A stretch of 64,000 bases of DNA, from assembly GCF_000418365.1 (NCBI RefSeq), contig NC_021663.1, positions 1,054,001 to 1,118,000 on the forward strand, given 5' to 3'. Below the pieces are notes generated by a model, which was not told the DNA's origin, searched no databases, and worked only from the letters and a program-made list of their open reading frames with translations. Shown here one piece after another: positions 1 through 8,776 of this stretch. The translations under genes were made by a program, and so were the position numbers. Source of the stretch: Corynebacterium terpenotabidum Y-11 (GTDB lineage Bacteria > Actinomycetota > Actinomycetes > Mycobacteriales > Mycobacteriaceae). How positions within the stretch are numbered: position 1 is the first letter of the stretch; every line of letters starts with the position of its first letter.

Positions 1-1029
1 TGCGACGCCACTCCCCCCGACAACGGTTTCTTCCATGCCCTGCGCATGGGCTGGCCGGACGGCATCACCCCCGAGTCGAAGGCCATGGGCAACTTCTGGG
101 TGTGGACCTGGGTCGCCGCCTGGATCATCGGCATCATCATGTGGGCCCTGATGTTCCTGGTCATGTTCCGGGACAACGCCAAGCGGGCCAAGAAGGCCGG
201 TAAGGGCGAATTCCCCCGGCAGACCGCCTACAACGTCAATCTGGAACTGGTGCTGACGACCGTCCCGATTCTTATCGTCATGGCACTGTTCTTCTTCACC
301 GTGCAGACCCAGGACAAGGTCACCGCGCTGGACAAGAACCCCGAGGTCACAGTCGACGTCACCGCCTACCAGTGGAACTGGAAGTTCGGTTACGGCGAGG
401 TCAAGGGCACCCTGACGGCCGACGGCGAGGATTACATCGGTCTGGACGAGGAGAAGGCGGACGACGCCGCCCTCCTGTCGCAGCCGACCGAGCTTACCGA
501 AGAGGGTGAAGCTGTCGGTCCGATTCACGGAGAATCCTCCGAGGACTACTCGTACCTGAACTACGACGAGATCGAGACCGTCGGCACCTCTGAGGAGGTT
601 CCGGTGCTCGTTCTGCCGACCAACACCCCGATCGAATTCAACCTCGCGTCCTCCGACGTTATCCACTCCTTCTGGGTTCCGGAATTCCTCTTCAAGCGGG
701 ACGCTATCCCGCACCCTGAGGCGAACCGGCAGGAACGTCGTTTCCAGATCGAGGGAATTGAAGAGGAAGGTGTCTTCGTCGGCCGTTGTGCTGAGATGTG
801 CGGTACCTACCACGCGATGATGAACTTCGAGATCCGTGCCGTGTCCCCGGAGAAGTTCACCGAGTACCTCCAGTTCCGTCAGGAAAACCCGGAGGCCACC
901 AACGCTGAGGCTCTGGAAGCCATCGGTGAGGCCCCCTACGCCACCAGCACCCGCCCCTTCCTCCCGGACCGTGCAGGCACCCGGAACGTCGACGGCGACA
1001 ACTACATCGGCGACGAGGCCACCGCGTAA
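1..1029 (+). CDS. ctaC: Cytochrome c oxidase (aa3) subunit II, 5'-truncated by the window edge
   Basis: Subunit II carries the CuA centre that accepts electrons from the cytochrome bcc complex and passes them to the heme a/a3-CuB subunit. The reading frame is open to base 1, and the first codon is Cys. By alignment from memory with the C. glutamicum protein, this is the lipobox cysteine, so signal peptide and start codon lie upstream of the window. Two membrane helices are visible at about residues 32-56 and 84-103 of the visible part. The CuA motif GRCAEMCGTYHAMM follows near residue 261, preceded by HSFWVPEF. An acidic insertion lies between the helices and the cupredoxin fold. A purine-rich RBS and ctaF follow directly. 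Confidence 0.96.
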   Translation, partial: CDATPPDNGFFHALRMGWPDGITPESKAMGNFWVWTWVAAWIIGIIMWALMFLVMFRDNAKRAKKAGKGEFPRQTAYNVNLELVLTTVPILIVMALFFFTVQTQDKVTALDKNPEVTVDVTAYQWNWKFGYGEVKGTLTADGEDYIGLDEEKADDAALLSQPTELTEEGEAVGPIHGESSEDYSYLNYDEIETVGTSEEVPVLVLPTNTPIEFNLASSDVIHSFWVPEFLFKRDAIPHPEANRQERRFQIEGIEEEGVFVGRCAEMCGTYHAMMNFEIRAVSPEKFTEYLQFRQENPEATNAEALEAIGEAPYATSTRPFLPDRAGTRNVDGDNYIGDEATA

Positions 1030-1056
1030 GCGGCGGGAAGTTCGAAGGAGAATACA

Positions 1057-1488
1057 ATGCGGCAGACAGCAAAACTGATGTACGGTCTGGCGGCGTTCCT
1101 CGCCATCATGACGGTGCTCTACTTTTTCGCGACCGCGCAGCTCAATGACAGTGGTAACCACTTGGGCATTGAGTGGGCCGGCGGTACCGGCATGGTGCTC
1201 GCGACCCTGCTGACCATCTTCCTGGGTGTCTACTTCCACATCACCAGCAACAAGGCAGACATTGAGCCCAAGGACTGGGAGCAGGCGGAGATTGAGGATG
1301 GCGCCGGTGTGCTCGGCTTCTTCTCGGCAAGCTCCGGATGGCCTTTCCTCATGGCTTTCGCCATCATGCTGATGGGCTACGGCATCGCCTTCTTCCACAT
1401 CTGGCTCATCCTTATGGGCGCCGTGATGCTGGTGTGGTCCACCATTATGCTCAACCTGCAGTACGGGCTTCCCCCGGAGAAGGACTGA
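1057..1488 (+). CDS. ctaF: Cytochrome c oxidase subunit IV, actinobacterial type
   Basis: Small 143-residue integral membrane subunit of the actinobacterial aa3 oxidase. It has no known cofactor and probably stabilises the bcc-aa3 supercomplex. Four hydrophobic stretches are visible: an N-terminal helix (LAAFLAIMTVLYFFATAQL), a second around residues 45-65, then a paired C-terminal set (PFLMAFAIMLMGYGIAFF and the following stretch). It starts 27 bases after ctaC behind GAAGGAG, 7-8 bases before the ATG, so the two are probably co-transcribed. A strong hairpin follows. The ctaC-ctaF arrangement is standard for corynebacteria and mycobacteria. Confidence 0.93.
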   Translation: MRQTAKLMYGLAAFLAIMTVLYFFATAQLNDSGNHLGIEWAGGTGMVLATLLTIFLGVYFHITSNKADIEPKDWEQAEIEDGAGVLGFFSASSGWPFLMAFAIMLMGYGIAFFHIWLILMGAVMLVWSTIMLNLQYGLPPEKD

Positions 1489-1533
1489 CCCGGACTGACA
1501 TGAACTGACCCGCCACGGTCTACCCGCGGCGGA

Positions 1534-1571
1534 GAGAGGTCGGCTTACCCCGCGGGGTGAGCCGGCCTCTC
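1534..1571. terminator. Hairpin terminator between convergent ctaF and trpD
   Basis: A 17-bp stem with two G-U type mismatches (arms 1534-1550 and 1555-1571, loop CGCG) lies 46 bases after the ctaF stop and about 50 bases from the trpD stop on the other strand. T-rich sequence follows on the plus strand (CCGTTGTATG) without a clean T run. Placement between convergent genes suggests it could serve both. Confidence 0.7.
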
Positions 1572-1622
1572 CGTTGTATGTCCGGGTGATGATCGGACGC
1601 TGACACCCGCGTCCGATCGGAC

Positions 1623-2720
1623 TCAGCGGGCGATAATGCGTTCCATCGCTTCCTTTGCCTTGCCGGACTCCAGTACTTCCCGGGCTACGGCGACCTGTTC
1701 GGTGAGTGCGGAACGCAGGTCCGACCCTTCCCAACCCCGGACGGCGGTGAGTGCCGCAGCGGCGTTGATCAGGACAGCATCCTTGACAGCACCCTCAAGT
1801 TCACCGGACATGAGCTTGCGGGCGATATCGGCGTTGAAGGCAGGATCGCCCCCGCGCAAGGCGTCCTCCTCGTAGATGTCGAGACCGTAGCTGCGAGGGT
1901 TGATGGTGAATTCCCCGGTGATGCCGTTTCCGTCCACGGTGACCACTTCGGTCGGTGCGCTCACTGAAATCTCATCCATCCCGTCGAGTCCGCGGACGAT
2001 GAGAGCGCGCACGCCCTGGTGCGCGAAAGCTCCACCCATGATGGGCATCATGTCGCGGAAAGCGCAGCCCACGAGGGCGTAGGGGGGCGTGGCAGGGTTA
2101 GTCATGGGGCCGAGCAGGTTCCAGATGGTGGGGACACCGAGCTGGGAGCGGACCGGGCCGGCGTAGCGCATCGCCGGGTGATAGGTCTTCGCGAACATGA
2201 AGGCGAAGTTTGTCTTCAGAGCATCGGCGTGGATGGTCTCCGGATCCCGCTCGATGTCCAGTCCGAGCTTCTCCAGGACATCGGCGCCACCGCACAGGGA
2301 GGACGCCGCCCGGTTGCCGTGCTTGACCACGGTCACACCTGCTGCCGCGACCACGAAGGAGGCCATAGTGGAAATGTTCACGGTGTGGTGACCGTCGCCT
2401 CCGGTACCGACGATGTCGACGGCTACAGGGATGTCCGAGAAGTCGACCGGCGTCGCGAATTCGCGCATGGCGTTGGCCGCGGAGGAGAGCTCTGCGGCGG
2501 TGATCCCCTTGACCCGGATGCCGAAGGAGAACGCCGCGATCTGGGATTCGGTGGCGTTTCCGGACATGATCTGCCCGATAGCCCAGGCCACCTGGGACTC
2601 GCTGAGCTCCTCGTGGCGACCGATACGGTCGAGCACACCGGGCCAGGTGAAATAGCTTGAGGGGAGCTTGTCCCGCCCGAGGGCGGGAACGTGGTCCGGG
2701 CTGTGGCTCGGGGTCGTCAT
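1623..2720 (-). CDS. trpD: Anthranilate phosphoribosyltransferase
   Basis: Transfers the phosphoribosyl group of PRPP to anthranilate, the second step of tryptophan synthesis. The 365-residue protein carries the glycine-rich PRPP loop [13 protein letters not shown] (about residues 105-117), [18 protein letters not shown] and a full C-terminal phosphoribosyltransferase domain; length is normal for the family with a short N-terminal extension. The ATG at 2720 has AGAGGAG about 11 bases upstream. It stands alone, divergent from ctaE, as in Mycobacterium tuberculosis (Rv2192c beside Rv2193), whereas in C. glutamicum trpD sits in the trp operon. Whether a second copy exists elsewhere cannot be seen here. 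No leader peptide or trp attenuator was recognised. Confidence 0.95.
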   Translation of the reverse strand: MTTPSHSPDHVPALGRDKLPSSYFTWPGVLDRIGRHEELSESQVAWAIGQIMSGNATESQIAAFSFGIRVKGITAAELSSAANAMREFATPVDFSDIPVAVDIVGTGGDGHHTVNISTMASFVVAAAGVTVVKHGNRAASSLCGGADVLEKLGLDIERDPETIHADALKTNFAFMFAKTYHPAMRYAGPVRSQLGVPTIWNLLGPMTNPATPPYALVGCAFRDMMPIMGGAFAHQGVRALIVRGLDGMDEISVSAPTEVVTVDGNGITGEFTINPRSYGLDIYEEDALRGGDPAFNADIARKLMSGELEGAVKDAVLINAAAALTAVRGWEGSDLRSALTEQVAVAREVLESGKAKEAMERIIAR

Positions 2721-3111
2721 GTGCAGTCAATCTCCTCTGCATCGGATGTGCCGTTGGTGGGATGACGGAAGTCCCGAACCGGGGCGTCCGCCGGTCCAGT
2801 GTATTCCGTGGGGTCGGGGATGGGGGTGGCAGGGGAGACCGGTAACGGTCGAAGGCAAAAGGACGGCTACTATGCGGGGAAGCGCCCGGGTCATGTCCGG
2901 GGGTGCTGGAGGACTTCGGGGGAGGGAAGCCGGTGCCGCCGATGTGGTCTGCTCCTGGGAGGTGGTGGGCCATCCCACCTGCGGTGATCCGCGGCGTCGG
3001 ATACGCGGGTGGAAAAGTTCCCGACTAACCCCGTTTGTGGTGAATTCCCAGGGAACACCGTTCCGTGACCTGCATGTTTTCAGGTTTTCACCAATTATGG
3101 GGGGTCGCGAA
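2721..3111. other. Divergent upstream region of trpD and ctaE, no gene seen
   Basis: About 390 bases lie between the trpD start and the ctaE promoter. Reading frames that extend ctaE upstream into this stretch have non-coding codon usage. The stretch contains two GGAA/TTCC dyads: 3011-3021 (GGAA-AAG-TTCC) and 3045-3055 (TTCCC-A-GGGAA), the second flanked by GGTG at 3039 and CACC at 3056. They look like operator sites about 90-135 bases before ctaE; the protein that would bind is unknown. Confidence 0.45.
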
Positions 3112-3140
3112 TCGACTACGGGGGTCAGACACGTCATACT
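3112..3140 (+). promoter_or_regulatory. Putative ctaE promoter, leaderless geometry
   Basis: A -35-like TCGACT at 3112-3117 and a -10-like CATACT at 3135-3140 are separated by 17 bases. The GTG at 3148 lies 7 bases after the -10 hexamer, where transcription should begin. That implies a leaderless mRNA and fits the absence of a Shine-Dalgarno sequence. Confidence 0.5.
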
Positions 3141-3147
3141 TATGGAC

Positions 3148-3759
3148 GTGACGAGCGCAGTTGGAAACCCAGGTATGGCAGCACCACAACGTGTTGCGAC
3201 GCTGAACCGACCGAACATGGTCAGCGTCGGCACGATTGTGTTCCTGTCGCAGGAATTGATGTTCTTCGCGGGACTTTTCGCGATGTACTTCGTGTCGAAG
3301 GCGAATTCGGGGGGTGACTGGCCCTCGCATCCGACACACCTGAATGTGCCGTTCGCGCTGCTGATCACCGTGATCCTGGTGTCGTCGTCGTTCACCGCCC
3401 AGTGGGGTGTCTTCGCCGCCGAGCGGGGAGACGTCTTCGGTCTGAGGAAGTGGTACGCACTCACCATCGTGCTGGGTGCCATCTTCCTCGTCGGCCAGGC
3501 GTACGAGTACGTCAACCTTGTTCGCGAGGGCACCACCATCGGAGGAAGCGTCTACGGGTCGGTGTTCTTCATCACCACCGGCTTCCACGGGGCGCACGTT
3601 CTCGCGGGCGTTCTCGCCTTCGTCGTGGTGCTGCTCCGCACCGCGAAGTCGAAGTTCACCCCGGCCCAGGCCACCGCCGCCGTCGTCGTGTCCTATTACT
3701 GGCACTTCGTCGACGTCGTGTGGATCGGCCTGTGGATCACGATTTACTTCATCCAGTAG
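3148..3759 (+). CDS. ctaE: Cytochrome c oxidase subunit III
   Basis: Subunit III of the aa3 oxidase, a membrane protein that stabilises the catalytic subunit and lines oxygen entry. The sequence is hydrophobic throughout with five predicted helices and the family signatures [23 protein letters not shown] and [10 protein letters not shown]. Length from GTG 3148 is 203 residues; this start gives MTSAVGN, which matches the C. glutamicum N-terminus as I recall it, and lies 7 bases after a -10 element. An in-frame ATG at 3142 would add two residues. qcrC follows after 72 bases, giving the usual ctaE-qcrCAB order. Confidence 0.95.
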   Translation: MTSAVGNPGMAAPQRVATLNRPNMVSVGTIVFLSQELMFFAGLFAMYFVSKANSGGDWPSHPTHLNVPFALLITVILVSSSFTAQWGVFAAERGDVFGLRKWYALTIVLGAIFLVGQAYEYVNLVREGTTIGGSVYGSVFFITTGFHGAHVLAGVLAFVVVLLRTAKSKFTPAQATAAVVVSYYWHFVDVVWIGLWITIYFIQ

Positions 3760-3831
3760 GCCGAACGGGCCGATGTGTGACGCTCGGCCGTTAAGCCCAT
3801 CGCATTCCATATGACGAGTTAAGGGAACAAG

Positions 3832-4740
3832 ATGGATACCAACTACAGCATGACCGAGGGGGAGCAGCCCGTGACGGGCTCCCCCGAGGCATCCACAACA
3901 CGCAGGACGCGCCGTTCACGGCGTAAGCTGCGCCGGGCCGCGGCCGGAGCGCTTGCGCTCGCACTCGGTCTCTCCGGTGCAGGTCTCATTGCGCAGGCCG
4001 TGACCCCGGACGCGCAGGAAGCCACTGCAGAGGTCGACGAGGAAACCCTGATCAGTCAGGGCCAGGAGATCTACGAAGTCGCCTGTATCACCTGTCACGG
4101 TGCCAACCTCCAGGGCGTCGAGGACCGCGGTCCGTCCCTGGTGGGCGTCGGCGAAGGTGCAGTGTACTTCCAGGTCCACTCCGGTCGTATGCCGATGAAG
4201 CGTAACGAGGCACAGGCCGAGCGCAAGGACAGCCGGTTCAACGAGCAGCAGACGCTCGCGCTGGCCGCCTACGTGAACGCCAACGGTGGCGGCCCGGGCA
4301 TCGTCCGGGACGCTGACGGATCTGTTGCCATGGAGTCCCTCCGTGGTTCGAACAATGTTGACGGCGAGATCGATCCCGCCGATGTCGCCCGTGGTTCGGA
4401 TCTCTTCCGGCTGAACTGCGCCTCCTGCCACAACTTCACCGGTCAGGGTGGAGCACTGTCCGGTGGTAAGTACGCACCTGCCCTGGACAGCGCCAATGAG
4501 CAGGAGATCTACCAGGCCATGCTCACCGGCCCGCAGAACATGCCGAAGTTCTCCGACCGTCAGCTCACCGCTGACGAGAAGAAGGACATCATCGCCTACA
4601 TCAAGTCCTCGCAGGAGACCCCCTCCCAGGGAGGCTACGGACTCGGCGGTATCGGCCCGGTCACCGAAGGCATGCTGATGTGGATTGTCGGCATCGTCGT
4701 GCTCATCGGCGGCGCAATGTGGATTGGAACTCGGTCATGA
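3832..4740 (+). CDS. qcrC: Diheme cytochrome c1 of the bcc complex
   Basis: Carries two covalent hemes and passes electrons from the Rieske protein directly to the aa3 oxidase, replacing soluble cytochrome c. Two CxxCH motifs are present: CITCH at residues 85-89 and CASCH at 196-200. An Arg-rich cytoplasmic N-terminus precedes a hydrophobic signal-anchor at about 37-57, and a second helix sits at the C-terminus (about 280-300). The 302-residue length is normal for actinobacteria. The stop overlaps the qcrA start (ATGA). AAGGGAACAAG precedes the ATG. The diheme form is diagnostic for the actinobacterial bcc-aa3 supercomplex. Confidence 0.97.
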   Translation: MDTNYSMTEGEQPVTGSPEASTTRRTRRSRRKLRRAAAGALALALGLSGAGLIAQAVTPDAQEATAEVDEETLISQGQEIYEVACITCHGANLQGVEDRGPSLVGVGEGAVYFQVHSGRMPMKRNEAQAERKDSRFNEQQTLALAAYVNANGGGPGIVRDADGSVAMESLRGSNNVDGEIDPADVARGSDLFRLNCASCHNFTGQGGALSGGKYAPALDSANEQEIYQAMLTGPQNMPKFSDRQLTADEKKDIIAYIKSSQETPSQGGYGLGGIGPVTEGMLMWIVGIVVLIGGAMWIGTRS

Positions 4741-5942
4741 GTGAAATCAAGAGCAAGTACACCGACGACGAGCTCAAGGCCATGAGCGAGGAAGAGCTCG
4801 CCCGCCTCGGTACCGAACTCGACGGTGTGACCGTCGCCTACCGCAAGGAGCGGTTCCCGGTCGAAGGGGACCCGGCGGAGAAGCGTGCCGCCTTCGGCAT
4901 CAACGTCTGGTTCGCCCTGTCCGTCGTCCTGGGTATCGCCTTTGTCGCGGTCTACCTCTTCTGGCCGTGGCAGTACAAGCACCTGGAGGAGGACGGCCTG
5001 TGGCTGTACACGCTGTACACCCCGCTGCTGGGTGTCACCTCCGGCCTGTCGATCATTTTCCTCGGCGTCGGTGCAGTCCAGTTCTCCAAGAAGTTCGTCC
5101 CCGAGGAGATCTCGGTCCAGACCCGTCACGACGGTCCGTCCGAGGAGATCGACCGTAAGACGATCACCGCGCTGCTCAATGACGCGTGGAAGACGTCCAC
5201 CCTCGGTCGCCGCAAGGTGATGATGGGGCTCGCCGGCACCGGTGCCGCCCTCATGGGCCTGGCCGTTGTTCTCCCCCTGGGCGGTATCGTCAAGAACCCG
5301 TGGAAGGCCCAGGCCATGGGCATCCAGGGCGACGGCACGCTGTGGACCACCGGGTGGACGCTCACCGAACACGGTGAGAAGGTCTACCTGGCTCGGGACA
5401 CCGCCGCCATCGCTGAGGAGCACAACGGGCATTTCAGCACCCAGGGCGTCAACCGCCTGGTGCGTATCCGTCCGGAGGATCTCGACGCCGGCGCCATGGA
5501 GACCGTCTTCCCGATCACGGAGGAGATGGTCAACGACGGCGACAAGTTCGACGCCACCCGCGACGTCTACGAGGAGCACATGCATTCGGTGCACGGTTCC
5601 CGTAACGCCGTGATGCTGATCCGTCTGCGTCACGAGGACGCACTGAAGGCGGTCCAGCGCGAGGGACAGGAAGACTTCCACTACGGCGACTACTACGCCT
5701 ACTCGAAGATCTGTACCCACATCGGTTGCCCGACGTCCCTGTACGAGCAGCAGACCAACCGTATTCTCTGCCCGTGCCACCAGTCTCAGTTCGATGCACT
5801 GCACTGGGCTAAGCCTGTCTTCGGTCCCGCGGCGCGCGCGCTGCCTGAGCTGCCCATCTCGGTGGACAGTGACGGTTACCTCTACGCCGAGGGGAACTTC
5901 ATCGAGCCGGTCGGCCCGGCATTCTGGGAGCGTAAGTCATGA
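4737..5942 (+). CDS. qcrA: Rieske iron-sulfur protein of the bcc complex
   Basis: Takes one electron from menaquinol at the Qo site and hands it to cytochrome c1. Both Rieske boxes are intact: CTHIGC (residues 326-331) and CPCHQS (345-350), giving two Cys and two His [2Fe-2S] ligands plus the disulfide pair. The N-terminal half has three hydrophobic helices (around 60, 100 and 165), as in actinobacterial Rieske proteins rather than the single helix of proteobacteria. The start ATG overlaps the qcrC stop, and the stop overlaps the qcrB start, so the three are translationally coupled. Length is 401 residues. Confidence 0.97.
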   Translation: MSEIKSKYTDDELKAMSEEELARLGTELDGVTVAYRKERFPVEGDPAEKRAAFGINVWFALSVVLGIAFVAVYLFWPWQYKHLEEDGLWLYTLYTPLLGVTSGLSIIFLGVGAVQFSKKFVPEEISVQTRHDGPSEEIDRKTITALLNDAWKTSTLGRRKVMMGLAGTGAALMGLAVVLPLGGIVKNPWKAQAMGIQGDGTLWTTGWTLTEHGEKVYLARDTAAIAEEHNGHFSTQGVNRLVRIRPEDLDAGAMETVFPITEEMVNDGDKFDATRDVYEEHMHSVHGSRNAVMLIRLRHEDALKAVQREGQEDFHYGDYYAYSKICTHIGCPTSLYEQQTNRILCPCHQSQFDALHWAKPVFGPAARALPELPISVDSDGYLYAEGNFIEPVGPAFWERKS

Positions 5943-7585
5943 GCACAACCACGAAGCCGTCGCGGCTCGCACGGGCCGCGGACAACATGGACCAGCGGTA
6001 CACCATGGCCGCCGGTATCCGTCGCCAGATCAATAAGGTGTTCCCGAGCCACTGGTCGTTCATGCTCGGCGAAATTGCCCTCTACTCCTTCATCATCCTT
6101 CTCCTCTCGGGTGTCTACCTCACCCTCTTCTTCGATCCGTCGCTGTCGCGGGTTATCTATGACGGCGCCTACGCACCACTCAACGGTGTGGAGATGTCCC
6201 GGGCCTACGAGACCGCTCTGAACATCTCCTTCGAGGTCCGCGGCGGTCTGTTCATCCGCCAGGTCCACCACTGGGCAGCACTGCTGTTCGCGGTGTCCAT
6301 CGTGGTGCACATGCTGCGCATCTTCTTCACCGGTGCGTTCCGTAAGCCGCGTGAGGCGAACTGGGTCATCGGCTGCGTCCTGCTGCTGCTGTCCGTCGCC
6401 GAGGGCTTCATGGGCTACTCCCTGCCGGACGACCTGCTCTCCGGTGTGGGCCTGCGGATCATGTCCGCGATCATCGTGGGACTGCCGATCATCGGTACCT
6501 GGCTGCACTGGATCATGTTCGCCGGGGACTTCCCGGGCGACATCATCATCCCGCGCCTGTACATTGCCCATGTGCTGCTGATCCCGGCCATCCTGCTTGC
6601 TCTTATCGCGGCTCACCTGGCGCTGGTCTGGTACCAGAAGCACACCCAGTTCCCGGGTGCCGGCCGTACCGAGCGCAACGTCGTCGGTGTCCGTATTCTG
6701 CCGGTGTTCGCGGTGCACTCCGCGGCCTTCGGCATCATCACCTTCGGTGTCGTCGCCCTCATGGCCGGCCTGTTCCAGATCAACGCCATCTGGAACCTCG
6801 GTCCGTACAACCCGTCGCAGGTCTCCGCGGGTTCCCAGCCCGATATCTACATGCTGTGGACGGACGGTGCTGCCCGTATCATGCCGGCCTGGGAGCTCTA
6901 CCTCGGCAACTACACGATCCCCGGTATCTTCTGGGTCGCACTGCTGCTGGGTCTCCTGGTGGTCCTGCTCTTCGCCTACCCGTGGATCGAGCAGCACTTC
7001 ACCAAGGATGACGCGCACCACAACCTGCTGCAGCGCCCGCGTGATGTGCCGGTCCGTACCGGCCTCGGTGTCATGGCTCTGACTGCGTACTTCGTGCTGA
7101 CCCTCTCGGGTGGTAACGATCTCTTCGCCCTCCACTTCCAGATCTCGCTGAACGCCATGACCTGGATCGGGCGTATCGGGTTCCTGCTCCTGCCGCCTAT
7201 CGCGTACTTCGTCACCTACCGGATCTGCCTGGGTCTCCAGCGGTCTGACCGGGCTGTGCTGGAGCACGGTATCGAATCCGGTACGATCCGTCAGCTGCCC
7301 AACGGCGGGTTCATCGAAGTCCACCAGCCGCTCGGCCCGGTGGACGAGCATGGACACCCGATTCCGCTGGATTACGCTGGTGCTCCGGTGCCGAAGAAGC
7401 TCAACGAGCTCGGCTTCGCCGGCCAGCCCGGCCGCGGTGGGTTCTTCCGCCCCGACCCGGAGGACATCGTGTCCAAGGTCTCCGAGATCGAGGAGGCCAA
7501 CGAGCACGAGAAAATCGAGATGCTGCGCAACCTCAACGAGGCCAACCGCGCTGCACTCGAGGATAAGGGCCACTCCAACCCCTAG
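5939..7585 (+). CDS. qcrB: Cytochrome b subunit of the bcc complex
   Basis: Membrane subunit with hemes bL and bH that oxidises menaquinol; in mycobacteria it is the target of Q203-class inhibitors. The N-terminal cytochrome b domain (about residues 35-240) contains paired heme-ligand histidines in [19 protein letters not shown] and further on [27 protein letters not shown]. The C-terminal part adds membrane helices and a hydrophilic tail of about 120 residues, typical of actinobacteria; 548 residues in all. It is the last gene of ctaE-qcrCAB and is followed by a strong terminator. Confidence 0.97.
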   Translation: MSTTTKPSRLARAADNMDQRYTMAAGIRRQINKVFPSHWSFMLGEIALYSFIILLLSGVYLTLFFDPSLSRVIYDGAYAPLNGVEMSRAYETALNISFEVRGGLFIRQVHHWAALLFAVSIVVHMLRIFFTGAFRKPREANWVIGCVLLLLSVAEGFMGYSLPDDLLSGVGLRIMSAIIVGLPIIGTWLHWIMFAGDFPGDIIIPRLYIAHVLLIPAILLALIAAHLALVWYQKHTQFPGAGRTERNVVGVRILPVFAVHSAAFGIITFGVVALMAGLFQINAIWNLGPYNPSQVSAGSQPDIYMLWTDGAARIMPAWELYLGNYTIPGIFWVALLLGLLVVLLFAYPWIEQHFTKDDAHHNLLQRPRDVPVRTGLGVMALTAYFVLTLSGGNDLFALHFQISLNAMTWIGRIGFLLLPPIAYFVTYRICLGLQRSDRAVLEHGIESGTIRQLPNGGFIEVHQPLGPVDEHGHPIPLDYAGAPVPKKLNELGFAGQPGRGGFFRPDPEDIVSKVSEIEEANEHEKIEMLRNLNEANRAALEDKGHSNP

Positions 7586-7630
7586 CGGGTGGGGTTGCTC
7601 CCCGGTGGACCCCGTCCGCCGGAGTGCCCG

Positions 7631-7670
7631 GACCCCGGAGCCCTGACCAGACGGTCAGGGTTCCGGGGTC
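7631..7670 (+). terminator. Rho-independent terminator after qcrB
   Basis: A near-perfect 18-bp stem (GACCCCGGAGCCCTGACC against GGTCAGGGTTCCGGGGTC, one G-U) with a four-base loop AGAC, 45 bases after the qcrB stop, followed by TTCTGCTGT. It closes the ctaE-qcrCAB unit and may also serve the convergent exonuclease gene. Confidence 0.85.
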
Positions 7671-7725
7671 TTCTGCTGTATATGATGCCTCCGGCTGTCG
7701 TGGTCAGGGGGCAGGCTGGACGCCG

Positions 7726-8310
7726 TCAGTTCCCCGCTCTGGCGCTGTTGACACGGTCCAGATAGCCGAGGAGATCGAAGGTCGCGAAGACATCCTCCAC
7801 CGAACGGTGCCTGGGACGGTGCTCCAGCCCGAGAACGTCAGCGAGAGTTCCGAGCCGGTACCTCCCGACCTTGTGGCGTGGGATAAGTGCTCTGGCGCTC
7901 TCCGCAGTACACAGAGAGGCCACCGGTGGACGTGGGAGGCTACCGGATGCCGTGACTGCCGCGTCGATAAAGGCAATGTCGAAAGCCACGTTGTGGCCGA
8001 CGAGGGTGTCTTCGCCGAGGAAGGAGACGAGATCGGGGAGGATCTCGTCCACTGAGGGAGCCCCGAACGCCTGCGCGTCGGTGATTCCGGTCATTTCAGC
8101 GATGGGGGCAGGCACGGGGATTCCAGGGCGCACCCGGCGGTGGAAGAGCGCCACCGGGCGTCCCCGACGGACCCGGAGTACAGCGACGTCAATGATGCGG
8201 TCGTGGTCCGGGTCAAGCCCCGTAGTTTCGCAGTCCACGATGACGCAGCTGGCGAGGCTACGGGCCACGTCCCGACGGACGGCGGTGTGGACATCAGGCT
8301 CGGGGGTCAT
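7726..8310 (-). CDS. DEDDh 3'-5' exonuclease (DnaQ/epsilon-like)
   Basis: Predicted single-strand 3'-5' exonuclease of the DnaQ superfamily. Exo I is VIVDCETTGLD with the DxE pair, Exo II is GHNVAFDIAFI, and Exo III is HRSVEDV, with the His and Asp expected for a DEDDh enzyme. At 194 residues it is a bare nuclease domain without a polymerase or UvrC-like extension. The ATG at 8310 is chosen because a -10-like TAGAAT (8324-8319, minus strand) sits 8 bases upstream, a leaderless arrangement; an in-frame TTG two codons earlier is less likely. The biological substrate is unknown; a role in repair or proofreading is inference. Confidence 0.85.
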   Translation of the reverse strand: MTPEPDVHTAVRRDVARSLASCVIVDCETTGLDPDHDRIIDVAVLRVRRGRPVALFHRRVRPGIPVPAPIAEMTGITDAQAFGAPSVDEILPDLVSFLGEDTLVGHNVAFDIAFIDAAVTASGSLPRPPVASLCTAESARALIPRHKVGRYRLGTLADVLGLEHRPRHRSVEDVFATFDLLGYLDRVNSARAGN

Positions 8311-8318
8311 AGACAACT

Positions 8319-8346
8319 ATTCTACGGAACCACCCGCAGCTGTCCC
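8319..8346 (-). promoter_or_regulatory. Putative promoter of the DEDDh exonuclease
   Basis: On the minus strand, GGGACA (8346-8341) and TAGAAT (8324-8319) are 16 bases apart. The ATG begins 8 bases after the -10 hexamer, so the transcript would be leaderless. Confidence 0.45.
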
Positions 8347-8348
8347 GC

Positions 8349-8381
8349 CCCCGATTGGCCCCCGATAGCGCCCCGATTGGC
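8349..8381. repeat. Three 11-bp imperfect tandem repeats (CCCCGATTGGC type)
   Basis: Units CCCCGATTGGC, CCCCGATAGCG and CCCCGATTGGC begin at 8349, 8360 and 8371. The outer two copies are identical and lie 22 bp apart, so they face the same side of the helix. They sit just upstream of the exonuclease promoter. Confidence 0.6.
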
Positions 8382-8472
8382 CCTGTCTGGCGCCGACTGG
8401 ACTCCCGACGACCCCGAAACCGGCAGTCAGAGTGGCCCCAGACCGGGCCCGTACTCCCCGGTTTTCTGCAAA

Positions 8473-8488
8473 TGTGACGAGGATCACA
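8473..8488. promoter_or_regulatory. GlxR (CRP-family) binding site
   Basis: TGTGACGAGGATCACA matches the GlxR consensus TGTGA-N6-TCACA at every defined position. GlxR is the cAMP-responsive global regulator of corynebacteria. The site lies about 200 bases upstream of the putative nlpC promoter, so it may act at a distance or serve an unrecognised promoter. The match is seen; the function is inference. Confidence 0.75.
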
Positions 8489-8679
8489 TTAGTGGTTCGG
8501 GCGCCGGCCTCACCGTGGGGGAATCTGCACTCCCTGGCAAAAGTAGCGCCGCTCAAAATGCTGGTGAGGGCGTTATCGAACCGTGATTTTTTGCGTCGGG
8601 GTACAAAGCACGCTGCGTGCGGACTGGTTGATCACGGTCCGATAACGGGGTCCGAAGGTGGGAATTTGGGGCCGCGCAC

Positions 8680-8718
8680 TGGACATGAAGCGTGATCGTT
8701 TCGTAATCTTCTCGTGAC
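8680..8718 (+). promoter_or_regulatory. nlpC promoter overlapped by a triple MtrA-like direct repeat
   Basis: A -35-like TGGACA (8680-8685, five of six) and a TANNNT-type -10 TAATCT (8704-8709) are 18 bases apart. Three direct repeats GTGAT, GTAAT and GTGAC start at 8692, 8703 and 8714, each separated by six bases (11-bp period). MtrA sites in actinobacteria are described as GTAAC-like direct repeats with this phasing, and MtrA is known to repress nlpC in C. glutamicum. Overlap with the -10 fits repression; identity of the regulator is inferred. Confidence 0.6.
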
Positions 8719-8776
8719 CTTGAGGGTCGCGGCACGAACAGCGTCCCCACAACGATCACGAAAGGCATTTCCTCTT

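Larger units (their letters stand above)
8311..8776. other. Regulatory gap between the exonuclease and the first NlpC/P60 gene
   Basis: 466 bases without a credible gene. It holds the exonuclease promoter, an 11-bp tandem array (8349-8381), a perfect GlxR-type palindrome (8473-8488), and a promoter overlapped by three 11-bp-phased GTRAY repeats (8692-8718). The stretch 8490-8680 shows nothing I can name. Confidence 0.7.

Noticed and set aside
5882..7573. 563-codon minus-strand frame antisense to qcrB
   Set aside because: Shadow of a strongly conserved gene; translation is Asp/Glu/Arg/His-rich without motifs.
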